From positions 62,001 through 126,000 of the forward strand of contig CAVSIX010000006.1 of NCBI GenBank assembly GCA_963728195.1: a stretch of 64,000 nucleotides of DNA, in the 5' to 3' direction. Positions 1-8,938 of the stretch are shown piece after piece. The DNA comes from Sva-07 sp963728195 (GTDB lineage: Bacteria > Actinomycetota > Acidimicrobiia > Acidimicrobiales > Ilumatobacteraceae). Positions within the stretch are counted from its first letter, which is position 1; every line of letters starts with the position of its first letter. Under the pieces are notes generated by a model. The model made no database searches, was not told the origin of the DNA, and worked only from the letters and a program-made list of their open reading frames with translations. Position numbers and translations under genes: made by a program.

Positions 1-27
1 AGGGGATTCGAAGAGCGAGCGCAGCAG

Positions 28-966
28 GTGAATAGTGTTCGTGTCGTGGCCTCGGACCGGCGTCGACGATCGCGGTGGGGGGATCTTCCGCTCGCGACTC
101 TCATGCTGGCGCCCTCGGCGATCATCCTCGGATTGTTCGTGCTGTACCCGCTGGGGCGCGCGGTGTGGCTGGGTCAGCAACGTTGCGACAACTTCGGCAA
201 CCGCTGCGTGTCACAGGGCTTCGGTCAGTACCTCGATCTGTTCCGCAGCACCGAGTTCCAGAACGCGCTCGGTGTCACGATCCGCTTTGCCCTGATCACG
301 GTGCCCGCAGGCGTCGTCCTCGGCGTCGGCCTCGCCGTGCTCGCCGACAAGTACCTGCGCGGGATCGGTGCGTTCCGCACCGTGTTCTCCTCGACCGTGG
401 CCACGTCGGTCGCCGTCGCGAGCTTGATGTGGCTGTTCCTGCTGCAACCGTCGGTGGGTGCGCTGGCCAACGTCGGATGGTTCAACACGCTCTTCCCGTC
501 GGTCAAGAGTCCCGGATGGCTCCAGGATCCGGACACGGCGCTGTGGGCGGTGAGCGCAACGAGCGTGTGGGCCAACCTCGGGTTCACGTTCATCCTGGTC
601 ACCGCCGGGCTGCAGTCGATCCCACGCGATCTCCACGAGGCCGCTGCCGTCGACGGCGCGGGTGGGATCCGGCGCTTCTGGTCGATCACCGTGCCGATGC
701 TGAGCCCCACGCTGCTGTTCGTCGTGATCGTGTCGTCGACGCGTGCCTTCCAGACCTACGGCGAAATCGATCTCCTCACCGGGGGAGGGCCTCAGCCGAC
801 CAACCCGACGACGACCATCCCCTACTTCATCTACGGGCAGAACTCGCCCATCCGCAATGACACGGGCCTGCAGGCGGGGGCCGCGGTGCTGCTGTTCGCG
901 ATGTTGCTCGTGCTGTCGGGTCTGCAGCTGGCCGGCATCGGACGGCGGGTGCACTATGGCGACTGA
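28..966 (+). CDS. ABC transporter permease, UgpA/MalF type
   Basis: This is one inner-membrane half of a binding-protein-dependent importer for sugars or glycerol phosphates. The 312-residue protein has a short basic N-terminus, about six hydrophobic segments, and near residue 208 the cytoplasmic loop EAAAVDGAGG that contacts the ATPase. GTG at 28 is the first usable start in the window, so a slightly longer N-terminus cannot be excluded. Its last 11 bases overlap the second permease, and the binding protein follows, the UgpA-UgpE-UgpB order. No ATPase gene is present; it may lie upstream of the window or be shared. The substrate is not shown by the sequence. Confidence 0.88.
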   Translation: MNSVRVVASDRRRRSRWGDLPLATLMLAPSAIILGLFVLYPLGRAVWLGQQRCDNFGNRCVSQGFGQYLDLFRSTEFQNALGVTIRFALITVPAGVVLGVGLAVLADKYLRGIGAFRTVFSSTVATSVAVASLMWLFLLQPSVGALANVGWFNTLFPSVKSPGWLQDPDTALWAVSATSVWANLGFTFILVTAGLQSIPRDLHEAAAVDGAGGIRRFWSITVPMLSPTLLFVVIVSSTRAFQTYGEIDLLTGGGPQPTNPTTTIPYFIYGQNSPIRNDTGLQAGAAVLLFAMLLVLSGLQLAGIGRRVHYGD

Positions 967-1876
967 AGTCGGCGACACCGCTCCCGTCGACGGGCTCGTC
1001 CCGACCGAGCCGGATTCCCCACGCGCCGAGCGGCGTCGACGCCCGATGCAGTCCTTCGACGAGCCGACCGGGGCGGGTCGAATCGGACGTTACGCGTTGC
1101 TGTGCCTCGTGGCGTTCGTCGTCGTCTTCCCGATCTACACGACGGTCGTCGCCGCATTGAAGCCCGGCAGCGAGGTGTTGGACAATCCGTTGTTGCCGAC
1201 CACGGTGACCTTCGACGTGCTGATCGAAGCCTGGAACGAAGGCCATCTCGGTCGGTACCTGTTCAACTCGTTCGTGGTCGCGGTGATCGTCACGGTCGCC
1301 CAGGTCGTCACGTCGGTGCTCGCCGCCTACACGTTCGCGATCCTCGAATTCCCCGGCAAGCGTGTCGCGTTCCTCCTGTTCGTCGCGACCCTGCTCGTGC
1401 CGATGGAGGCGACGCTCGTCGTCAACCTCGACACCGTCGACAGCCTGGGATGGCTCAACACCTACCAGGGCCTCGCGGTGCCGTTCCTGGCGACGGCGTT
1501 CGGCATCTTCCTCCTGCGGCAGGTGTTCATGACCCTGCCACGGGATCTCCGCGACGCCGCGGCGATCGACGGCGTCGGCCACCTCGGATTCCTTCGCCAC
1601 GTCGCGGTGCCGCTCGTGCGACCGACGATCGGTGCGCTGGCGCTGTTCAGCTTCCTCGGCACGTGGAACCAGTATCTGTGGCCCACGCTCGTGATCAACG
1701 AAGGCGACATGAACACCGTGCAGAGCGGTCTGCGGCTGCTCAGGCGATCGAGTCTCTCCGATCCCAACCTGGTGATGGCCGGCACGGTGATCGCCGCCGT
1801 GCCGATCTTCGTCGCCCTCTTCGTGTTCCAACGTCAACTCGTCCGCGGGCTCACCGCGGGCGCCGTGAAAGGATGA
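956..1876 (+). CDS. ABC transporter permease, UgpE/MalG type
   Basis: This is the partner permease of the preceding gene. ATG at 956 overlaps the upstream stop and gives 306 residues. A hydrophilic N-terminal tail of about 45 residues is followed by six membrane segments. The EAA-type loop reads DAAAIDGVGH, followed by a conserved VPLVRP. An in-frame extension upstream of 956 lies entirely within the first permease gene and is not needed. The binding protein starts four bases after the stop, so the three genes are probably one transcript. Confidence 0.88.
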   Translation: MATEVGDTAPVDGLVPTEPDSPRAERRRRPMQSFDEPTGAGRIGRYALLCLVAFVVVFPIYTTVVAALKPGSEVLDNPLLPTTVTFDVLIEAWNEGHLGRYLFNSFVVAVIVTVAQVVTSVLAAYTFAILEFPGKRVAFLLFVATLLVPMEATLVVNLDTVDSLGWLNTYQGLAVPFLATAFGIFLLRQVFMTLPRDLRDAAAIDGVGHLGFLRHVAVPLVRPTIGALALFSFLGTWNQYLWPTLVINEGDMNTVQSGLRLLRRSSLSDPNLVMAGTVIAAVPIFVALFVFQRQLVRGLTAGAVKG

Positions 1877-1880
1877 TTCG

Positions 1881-3467
1881 ATGCTTCCCCCAGCACGTAC
1901 GCACGTCCACTCGGACCGTCGCCGGCCCCGCCGTCGACCCGTCATGCGACTCGCTGCGCTCGCCGTGGTCGGCGGTTCGATCGCCGCAGCGTGCTCGTCG
2001 GGCGACTCGGCCCTCGAGATCGACAGCGGCGCCGACGAGACCCCGACGACGGTCGCGACCGATGGTTCGACGACCGACACGACCGCCGGCACCGACAGCA
2101 CGTCGCCCGAGGCCACCGCACTCGCCTCGACGACCACCCAGGCACCGCTGGAGCAGTACCCGGATTGTCCGACCGATGCGCTCGAGTCGGCGTCCGGTCC
2201 GGTCGAGATCACGTTCTGGCACGGGATGAACGACGTGCTCGAGGACTCCTTGATCGAGCTGACCGACGCCTACAACACCAGCCAGGACAAGGTGCAGGTC
2301 ACCCTGCAGAACCAGACCGGCTACGACGCGGCGATCGACAAGTACATCCAGTCGAGCCCGGACAGCCGACCGGAGCTGGTCCAGTTCCCCGAGTACTCAC
2401 TGCAGACCTTCGCCCAGTCCGACACGCTGATCCCGGTCGGTGCGTGCATGCAGGACAGCGGGTTCGACACGTCGGCGTTCCTCGATCGGGCGCTCGATGC
2501 CTACACCTGGCAAGGCGTGCAGTGGGCGATGCCGTTCAACGTGAGCAATCCGGTGCTGTACTACCTGCGTCCGAAGTTCGAGGCCGCCGGTCTCGACCCC
2601 GACGTGAGCCCGATCACGCTCGAGGAACTGCGCGATGCGTCGCAGGCGATCGTCGATTCGGGTGCCGCCGAGTACGGATGGGTCGTCGATTCCGGCGCCG
2701 ACTCCGGGGGCGGCTGGTTCCTCGAGCAGTGGTTCGCCCGCGCCGGAGAACCGTACGCCGACAACGACAACGGCCGCACCGCTCCGGCCACCGAAGTGCT
2801 CTTCGACAGTGCCGCCGGTGTCGAGTTGATGACGTTCGTGCAGGACATGATCGCCGACGGCCTCGCCGTGTCGATCGGTGACAACGCCGGCGGCCAGGAC
2901 ACCTATCTCAAGCTGATCGACCCGGCGGCCGACGGGGCGATGACGATCGGCACGTCAGCTGCGCTCGGCGGCGTCCTCGCAGCGATCGACGGCGGGTTGG
3001 CGCCCGGCCTGACGGAGGCCGACCTCGGCATCGGCCCGATGCCGGGTCCGAGCCCGGACCCTGCGGTCAACCTCGGCGGTGCGTCGCTGTGGATCGTCGA
3101 CGGCAAGGGCGACGAGAAGACCGCCGCGACGTGGGACTACATCACCTACCTGATCACCGCAGAGGCGCAGTCGCAGTGGGCGTCGCAGACCGGGTATGTG
3201 CCGATCCGCAGCGATGCGCTCGACATCGAGCCGTTGCTGACGACGTACGCCGACGATCCCCGGTTCCGTGTGGCCTACGACCAGATGCTGGGGACGCCCG
3301 ACGGCGTGTCGTCGCTCGCACCGGTGCTCGGTCCCCAGCGAGAGGTACGCGTCGCCACGGCGAACGCGACAGCGGCGATCTTCAACGGTGCCGACGTTGC
3401 ATCGACGTTGACCGATGCCGCCGCCCAGGCCGACGCCCTGATCGCCAGCTACAACCAGCGCAACTGA
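1881..3467 (+). CDS. ABC transporter substrate-binding lipoprotein, UgpB-like
   Basis: This is the extracytoplasmic solute receptor of the importer. From ATG 1881 it is 528 residues. A second in-frame ATG at 1944 begins directly before the hydrophobic segment and may be the true start. The lipobox SIAAAC predicts lipid anchoring, and a Thr/Asp-rich linker of about 55 residues follows. The mature domain carries hallmarks of the UgpB group: ITFWHGM near its start, GGASLWI in the C-terminal half, and TGYVPIR. Family membership suggests glycerol-3-phosphate, a glycerophosphodiester or a related sugar; the ligand cannot be fixed from sequence. Confidence 0.85.
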   Translation: MLPPARTHVHSDRRRPRRRPVMRLAALAVVGGSIAAACSSGDSALEIDSGADETPTTVATDGSTTDTTAGTDSTSPEATALASTTTQAPLEQYPDCPTDALESASGPVEITFWHGMNDVLEDSLIELTDAYNTSQDKVQVTLQNQTGYDAAIDKYIQSSPDSRPELVQFPEYSLQTFAQSDTLIPVGACMQDSGFDTSAFLDRALDAYTWQGVQWAMPFNVSNPVLYYLRPKFEAAGLDPDVSPITLEELRDASQAIVDSGAAEYGWVVDSGADSGGGWFLEQWFARAGEPYADNDNGRTAPATEVLFDSAAGVELMTFVQDMIADGLAVSIGDNAGGQDTYLKLIDPAADGAMTIGTSAALGGVLAAIDGGLAPGLTEADLGIGPMPGPSPDPAVNLGGASLWIVDGKGDEKTAATWDYITYLITAEAQSQWASQTGYVPIRSDALDIEPLLTTYADDPRFRVAYDQMLGTPDGVSSLAPVLGPQREVRVATANATAAIFNGADVASTLTDAAAQADALIASYNQRN

Positions 3468-3505
3468 GTTCAGCCCCGGCGGTGCTCCCGGTAGGGTCAG
3501 ACGCC

Positions 3506-4066
3506 ATGGCTACAGCGTTTCCCCCGTTCGACGGTTCGGCTCCCAAGCAGCAGGACTTCAAGGAAGCTCCCGAGATGGGCATCGATCCGTCGAAGCGGTA
3601 CACGGCGAAGCTCGACACGAGCCTCGGCGAGATCGTGATCGCACTCGACGCTGTCAAGGCGCCCAAGACGGTGAACAACTTCGTCTTCCTGGCGCTCAAC
3701 CACTACTACGACGGCGTGATCTTCCACCGGATCATCAACGGCTTCATGTGTCAGGGCGGCGACCCGACCGGCACCGGTCGCGGCGGGCCGGGGTACCGGT
3801 TCGACGACGAACTGCCCAAGCCCCGCGACTACCAGATCGGCTCGGTCGCCATGGCCAACGCCGGACCGAACACGAACGGCAGCCAGTTCTTCATCGTGTC
3901 CGGCCCGTCCGGCGTCGGTCTCCCGCCGGCCTACAGCCTGTTCGGTCAGGTCGTGAAGGGCCTCGACATCGTCGACCAGATGCAGAAGGTGCCGACCGGC
4001 GGCGGCGACAAGCCGAAGACCGACGTGGTGATCAACTCGGTCGAGATCACCGTCGCCGACGACTGA
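3506..4066 (+). CDS. Peptidyl-prolyl cis-trans isomerase, cyclophilin type
   Basis: This cyclophilin catalyses prolyl isomerisation during protein folding. ATG at 3506 gives 186 residues. After about 30 variable residues comes the cyclophilin core with FHRIINGFMCQGGD (catalytic Arg in FHR), GSVAMANAGPNTNGSQFFI and YSLFGQVVKG. There is no signal peptide, so it should be cytoplasmic. It lies 38 bases after the ABC operon and 41 bases before the next gene, so co-transcription is possible but not required. The fold assignment is secure; client proteins are unknown. Confidence 0.93.
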   Translation: MATAFPPFDGSAPKQQDFKEAPEMGIDPSKRYTAKLDTSLGEIVIALDAVKAPKTVNNFVFLALNHYYDGVIFHRIINGFMCQGGDPTGTGRGGPGYRFDDELPKPRDYQIGSVAMANAGPNTNGSQFFIVSGPSGVGLPPAYSLFGQVVKGLDIVDQMQKVPTGGGDKPKTDVVINSVEITVADD

Positions 4067-4107
4067 CTCTGCCGGCCGCTCGGCGACGCCCGGTATGGTC
4101 CTCGCCG

Positions 4108-5319
4108 ATGTCGACCGGGGTGGAGCTCTCCAACGCCCAGGCACGACGACTCGCGCTCGGGGCCCAGGGGTTCACCGATCCCCGTCCCTCGGGACGTGTC
4201 GATCGCCGTCACCTCCGGCGGGCGCTCGACCGGATGGGTCTGATCCAGATCGACTCGGTCAACGTGCTCGTGCGCAGCCAGGAGCTGCCCCTGTTCGCGC
4301 GGCTGGGACCTCATCGGCGCAGCTTGATCGACGACGCCACCCGGCACGGCGACCTGTTCGAGTTCTGGGTCCACGAGGCCTGCCACGTGCCGATCGACCT
4401 CCATCCGCTACAGCGCTGGGCCATGCACGACCATCCGCGCTGGGCGTCGTTGCGCCGGTGGGCCGCAGCGAACGACTCGCTGGTGACGGGTGTGCTCGAT
4501 CGGGTGCGCTCCGACGGCCCGATCGTGGCGAGCGATCTGGAGATGCGCGACCGCCCGAAGGGGACGTGGTGGGACTGGGACGACGGAAAGCTGGCGCTCG
4601 AACACCTCTTCCGAACCGGTGAGGTCGCCGCCCGTCGTCGAGGCAACGACTTCGCTCGGTTGTACGACCTCGCCGAGCGGGTGATCCCGGCTGACGTGCT
4701 CGCGCTGCCCGGCCTGCCGGCCCACGACGCGAAGAAGGAGCTGCTCGTGCGCGCCGCCAGACACCACGGCGTCGGCACCGCCGGCGACCTCACCGACTAC
4801 CACCGGTTGTCGCACACCCGGACGCTGCTGGCCGAGCTGGTCGAGGAGGGCCGCCTCGTTGCAGCCTCGGTCGAGGGATGGTCGAAGCCGGCGTTCCTGC
4901 ATCCCGATGCCCGGATCCCCCGACGGGTGGCGGCGCGGGCGCTGCTCAGCCCGTTCGATCCCGTCGTGTGGTACCGCGACCGTGTCGAGCGGCTGTTCGG
5001 ATTCCACTACCGCATCGAGATCTACGTCCCGGCGGCCAAACGCCGCTACGGGTACTACGTGTTGCCGTTCCTGCTCGGCGACGAGCTCGTCGGCCGCGTC
5101 GACCTGAAGGCCGACCGGAAGTCTGCGACGCTGCTCGTGCGTGGCGCATTCGGCGAACCGGGTGTCGACGAGCACCACGTCGCCGAGGAACTCGCCGCCG
5201 AGTTGGCGTCGATGGCGCAGTGGCTGGGACTCGACAACGGGATCGTCGTCGAACCGCACGGCGACCTGGCGCCGGCACTGGCAGATGCCGTCGCTACGGC
5301 TGGCAACCGCGCACCGTGA
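4108..5319 (+). CDS. YcaQ/AlkX-like DNA glycosylase (winged-helix, HTH_42)
   Basis: The 403-residue protein belongs to the YcaQ family of tandem winged-helix DNA glycosylases. Family members excise alkylated bases and unhook interstrand crosslinks. Near the N-terminus, residues 47-49 read Gln-Ile-Asp. This is the Q-x-D form of the catalytic motif typical of the AlkX (E. coli YcaQ) branch rather than the Q-x-Q of AlkZ. Other family features are FEFWVHEACHVP near residue 87 and LSPFDPVVWYRDR near residue 282. ATG at 4108 was chosen because the upstream in-frame extension runs through the cyclophilin gene. Its last 26 bases overlap the oppositely oriented lipoprotein gene. Confidence 0.85.
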   Translation: MSTGVELSNAQARRLALGAQGFTDPRPSGRVDRRHLRRALDRMGLIQIDSVNVLVRSQELPLFARLGPHRRSLIDDATRHGDLFEFWVHEACHVPIDLHPLQRWAMHDHPRWASLRRWAAANDSLVTGVLDRVRSDGPIVASDLEMRDRPKGTWWDWDDGKLALEHLFRTGEVAARRRGNDFARLYDLAERVIPADVLALPGLPAHDAKKELLVRAARHHGVGTAGDLTDYHRLSHTRTLLAELVEEGRLVAASVEGWSKPAFLHPDARIPRRVAARALLSPFDPVVWYRDRVERLFGFHYRIEIYVPAAKRRYGYYVLPFLLGDELVGRVDLKADRKSATLLVRGAFGEPGVDEHHVAEELAAELASMAQWLGLDNGIVVEPHGDLAPALADAVATAGNRAP

Positions 5320-5743
5320 AGACGGCGCCGTCGATGCCGGCGAAGGTCACCGTGTACTCCTCGGCGTCGAGCGTCATCTCCGCTTGACCCACCGATTGGC
5401 CACCGCCCGTGGTGTCGAGGCTGACGTCGACGCCTGTCGACGGCTCGAACACGCCGGTGTAGGTCCCCGGTTCCACACCCTCGGCGACGACGGTGACCAA
5501 CGTCGCGCCGCTGTCGGGGTCGCAGTCGACCGCCACGACCATCTCACCCGTCGCCCCGGCGAGCAGGACCTCGTCGTGCGACTCCGACGTGACGATCGCA
5601 TCGTTGTAGGCGCTGCCGGTCCCACCCTCGGGGAGTTCCGGAGTGGGATCGTCACTGCCGCACGCCGCCACGGCCGCGGCGAGAGCGATCACGACGCCGA
5701 CGGTGGCGAGGCGGCGGCGGGCAGACGCGACGGGGGTTCTCAT
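5294..5743 (-). CDS. Small secreted lipoprotein, function unknown
   Basis: This 149-residue protein starts at the ATG complementary to 5741-5743, directly before a basic, hydrophobic signal peptide. The lipobox AAVAAC is followed by an acidic linker. The mature part of about 120 residues has alternating polar and beta-branched residues and two cysteines, one near the middle (VDCDPD) and one four residues from the C-terminus (RGCQP), which could form a disulfide. No family was recognised. It converges on the glycosylase gene and overlaps its 3' end by 26 bases. Confidence 0.75.
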   Translation of the reverse strand: MRTPVASARRRLATVGVVIALAAAVAACGSDDPTPELPEGGTGSAYNDAIVTSESHDEVLLAGATGEMVVAVDCDPDSGATLVTVVAEGVEPGTYTGVFEPSTGVDVSLDTTGGGQSVGQAEMTLDAEEYTVTFAGIDGAVFTVRGCQP

Positions 5744-5813
5744 GGCTGTGACGGTACCGGTTGCGCTCGTCGGCGGGCAGGGCACATCGTCACCACACGG
5801 AGCGGGGGCGGGC

Positions 5814-6662
5814 TCAGGCGGGTCGGGCGGTGGTGGCCCAACGCAGCGTTCGTGTGACGATCTCACCGGCGGGTCGCAGCGCCACCGCCTCCGACAGCGG
5901 CAACCAGGGCAGGCGAAGCGGCACACGCGTCCAGGCCGGCATCAGCGCAACGGCGGCGCCGGCGATCAGGCCGTAGGGGGCACGCGCGGCGAGCGGCAGC
6001 GGCGGCTGCAGGAGCAGGTAACGCGCCGCTGCGCGGGCCTCGGCAGTCCCCCGGAGTTCGGGTCGGAAGTCGGCGAGGCGACGTCGCAGCGCCGATTCGG
6101 ACTCGGGCGGGTCGATGACGCCGAGCGCTCTCGCAACCACGGCGACGTCAGCGACGTACCGGTCGCGCTCGTCGCCGACGAGCGGTCGGTCGCCGTAGCG
6201 GTCATGGGCGGCGAGGAAGCTGTCGAGCTCGGCGATGTGCACCCATTCGAGCAGGTGCGGATCGTTCGCCGAATACGGCTCGCCGCTCGGCGCGACGCCC
6301 TCGACGCTCCGGTGCACGCGATGGACCCGATCGACGGCGCGTTGGGCCTGTGACGCAGGGCCGAACGTGGTGGCGGCGAGGAAGTCCGCAGTGCGCTGGA
6401 GCCGGCCCCACGGATCTCGCCGGTAGTCGGAGTGCTGCGCCACACCTGCCATTGCCAGCGGGTGCAGCGACTGGAACAGCAGTGCGCGTAGACCACCGAC
6501 GAACATCGATGCGTCGGCGTGGACGCGACGGATCGGTGCGTCGTCGGCGAACCATCCCGGTTCACCGGTGTCGAACAGCTCGGCTCGTCGAGCGGGCTCG
6601 TCGGGTCCGACCACGCGCGTCCTGACCTGCTCGCCGAGCCAGGAGCGGACGTCCAGTGCCAT
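5814..6662 (-). CDS. Oxygenase MpaB / rubber-oxygenase-like family protein (DUF2236)
   Basis: The 282-residue protein matches the DUF2236/MpaB family, related to fungal MpaB and the heme-dependent latex-clearing oxygenases. The segment LFQSLHPLAMAGV (His67) followed by HSDYRRDPWGRL is the family signature, and a second conserved block DPHLLEWVHIAELDSF lies near residue 135. These histidines are candidate heme or metal ligands. No signal peptide is evident. ATG at 6662 was chosen; an upstream in-frame ATG at 6695 would add 11 residues and crowd the divergent gene. The substrate cannot be deduced; an oxidative role on a hydrophobic substrate is inferred from the family. Confidence 0.75.
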   Translation of the reverse strand: MALDVRSWLGEQVRTRVVGPDEPARRAELFDTGEPGWFADDAPIRRVHADASMFVGGLRALLFQSLHPLAMAGVAQHSDYRRDPWGRLQRTADFLAATTFGPASQAQRAVDRVHRVHRSVEGVAPSGEPYSANDPHLLEWVHIAELDSFLAAHDRYGDRPLVGDERDRYVADVAVVARALGVIDPPESESALRRRLADFRPELRGTAEARAAARYLLLQPPLPLAARAPYGLIAGAAVALMPAWTRVPLRLPWLPLSEAVALRPAGEIVTRTLRWATTARPA

Positions 6663-6701
6663 TGGCCAATCGTGCCACGGCCCCGTGAGTACCATCCGGA
6701 C

Positions 6702-7943
6702 GTGCCCGAAGAAATGCCGCCCGAGTCGGATGTCGCTTCCGTGGCGTCCACCGGTGGGCGACCCACCGACGCCTCGGGTCGGCCGATCGAGCGACGCGCC
6801 ACCGATCGCACGCTCCCCAGGTGGGTGATCCCCGCAATCCTGTTGTTCTGGCTCGGTTACGTGCTCACGTTCACGACCCGGCACGTCTTCCACCGGTTGT
6901 CGTCGCTGCTCGTGCTGCTGCTCGTGTCGGTGTTCCTGTCGTTGGCGATCGAGCCGGGGGTCAACCGGCTGGCGGCGCGCGGCTGGCGGCGCGGCCGTGC
7001 CACGATCACGATCCTGCTCGGCGTGCTGCTCGCCTTCCTGATCTTCGCGGGCGCCGTCGGCACGCTCGTCGGCACCCAGGTCGCAGACCTGCTGTCGGAG
7101 TCCGACGCGTACATCACCGACACCGTCAACTTCCTCAACGACAACTTCGGTTCGAACATCGACCCGCAGGACGTGATCGACGAGTTCAACGATCCCGACG
7201 GTCGAGTCCAGCGGTTCATCCAGTCGCAGAGCGACGAAGCAGTACGCCTGTCGCTGGCGGTGGTCGCGGTGATCTTCCAGATGCTGTCCGTGCTGCTGTT
7301 CACCTATTACCTCGTCGCCGACGGCCCGCGCATGCGTCGCGGGATCTGCTCCCGACTCAGTCCGGCGCGCCAGGCACAGGTGCTCAAGGCGTGGGAACTG
7401 GCGATCACCAAGACCGGTGGCTACCTGTACTCCCGGGCGCTACTGGCATTGCTCTCGGCGTTCTTCCACTGGATCGTCTTCCAGTCGATCGGCACGCCGG
7501 CTCCCATCGCACTGGCGCTGTGGGTCGGCCTCGTCAGCCAGTTCCTCCCGGTTGTCGGCACCTATCTCGCCGGGATCCTGCCCGTGTTGTTGACCCTCCT
7601 CGACTCACCGCTCAACGCCGCGATCGTGGTCGGGTTCATCATCGTGTACCAGCAGATCGAGAACTACTTCTTCGCGCCGCGCATCACGGCTCGAACGATG
7701 GAACTCCACCCTGCGGTCGCCTTCGGGGCCGCACTCGGAGGCGCTGCGCTCCTCGGCTTCGTCGGCGCCCTGCTCGCGCTGCCCGCCGCGGCGATGATCC
7801 AGGCGCTCACCAGCGAGTGGGGCAACCGGTACGACGTGCTCGACAGCCACCTCACGGCGGTCCCCGGACCGCGCTCGGCGCGCTCCGCCGGTGATCCGAA
7901 TGCGCCCCCCGACGCCGAGACTCCGATGCCCGATCCGGCATGA
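6702..7943 (+). CDS. AI-2E family (PerM-like) membrane transporter
   Basis: The protein of about 413 residues belongs to the AI-2E/PerM family of putative exporters, which includes TqsA and some Na+/H+ antiporter-like members. It has paired N-terminal membrane segments, a central soluble region rich in Asp/Asn (DNFGSNIDPQDVIDEF), then several C-terminal helices with the signature PVVGTYLAGILPVLLTLL and YQQIENYFFAPRI. Start choice is uncertain between GTG 6702 and ATG 6714. The divergent oxygenase begins only 39 bases away, so their promoters must overlap. The stop codon overlaps the asparaginase start. Confidence 0.82.
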   Translation: MPEEMPPESDVASVASTGGRPTDASGRPIERRATDRTLPRWVIPAILLFWLGYVLTFTTRHVFHRLSSLLVLLLVSVFLSLAIEPGVNRLAARGWRRGRATITILLGVLLAFLIFAGAVGTLVGTQVADLLSESDAYITDTVNFLNDNFGSNIDPQDVIDEFNDPDGRVQRFIQSQSDEAVRLSLAVVAVIFQMLSVLLFTYYLVADGPRMRRGICSRLSPARQAQVLKAWELAITKTGGYLYSRALLALLSAFFHWIVFQSIGTPAPIALALWVGLVSQFLPVVGTYLAGILPVLLTLLDSPLNAAIVVGFIIVYQQIENYFFAPRITARTMELHPAVAFGAALGGAALLGFVGALLALPAAAMIQALTSEWGNRYDVLDSHLTAVPGPRSARSAGDPNAPPDAETPMPDPA

Positions 7944-8938
7944 CCCCCTCGGAAACGACGCACTCCCACGCAACGCGATTCGACGGCCGGCTGTCCCCGA
8001 TCGCCGTCGCGACGCGCAGTGGCCTCGAGGAGTCGATGCACCACGGTGCCGGCCTGGCGATCGGGTCCGACCGGGCGGTGCTGGCAACGGTCGGCGACCG
8101 TGACCTGATCGTCTACCCGCGTTCGTGCCTCAAGCCGCTTCAGGCCCACGCCATGGTCGGCCTCGGGTTGGAACTCTCCGACGAACAGCTGGCGGTGGCC
8201 TGTGCGAGCCACGACGGATCAGCGGTGCACCTCGACGCCGTGTGCTCGCTCCTGACCCGCTACGGCTTGGACGAATCCGACCTGGGAAACACCCCGGCGC
8301 GACCGAGCGATGCCGCTGCGCGTGCTGCCGCGAGAGCCGCCGGTATCGCCCCGTCGTCGTTGCAGCAGAACTGCTCCGGCAAGCACGCCGCCATGCTGGC
8401 CACCTGCCGCGTCAACGGTTGGTCGATCAACGACTATCTCGATCCCGCTCACCCGTTGCAGATCGGGATCAACGCGGGGATCGAATCGCTCGGAGCGGTC
8501 GTCCACCATGTCGGCACCGATGGTTGTGGTGCGCCGACCCACGCCATGACGCTGCGGGATCTCGCGGTCGCGTTCGCTGGTGTCGCGGCACCCGGCTCGC
8601 CGATCGCGCGGGCGATGACCCGCCATCCGGTGATGGTCGGGGGCCCGACTCGCGACGTCACGCTGTGGATGCAGGCCGTGCCGACGCTGGTCGCGAAGGA
8701 AGGTGCCGCGGGCGTGATGGCCGCCGGGCTCGCCGACGGCCGAGCGATCGCATTCAAGGTGGCCGACGGCAGCAATCCGGCCCGTCAGGCCGTGGTCGCC
8801 GAGGCGCTGCGCGCCGCCGGTGTCGACGTCGACGAGATGGCTGCGGTCACCGTCGAGCAGGTCGCGGTACCGGTGCTCGGCCACGGCCGACCCGTCGGTC
8901 GCATCGAACCGGTGGAGTGGGCTCGATGCAGTTCCTGA
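7940..8938 (+). CDS. L-asparaginase, Rhizobium AnsA type (COG4448)
   Basis: This 332-residue protein is predicted to hydrolyse L-asparagine to aspartate and ammonia. It belongs to the class first known from Rhizobium etli, distinct from E. coli AnsA/AnsB. The nucleophile-bearing and conserved segments are visible as RSCLKPLQ near residue 61, QQNCSGKHAAML near 142, DGCGAPTHAM near 194 and KEGAAGV near 253. The ATG at 7940 overlaps the preceding stop (ATGA). The downstream hydrolase overlaps its end by 13 bases, so the three genes are probably translated in a coupled way. There is no signal peptide, so it is cytoplasmic. Confidence 0.88.
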   Translation: MTPSETTHSHATRFDGRLSPIAVATRSGLEESMHHGAGLAIGSDRAVLATVGDRDLIVYPRSCLKPLQAHAMVGLGLELSDEQLAVACASHDGSAVHLDAVCSLLTRYGLDESDLGNTPARPSDAAARAAARAAGIAPSSLQQNCSGKHAAMLATCRVNGWSINDYLDPAHPLQIGINAGIESLGAVVHHVGTDGCGAPTHAMTLRDLAVAFAGVAAPGSPIARAMTRHPVMVGGPTRDVTLWMQAVPTLVAKEGAAGVMAAGLADGRAIAFKVADGSNPARQAVVAEALRAAGVDVDEMAAVTVEQVAVPVLGHGRPVGRIEPVEWARCSS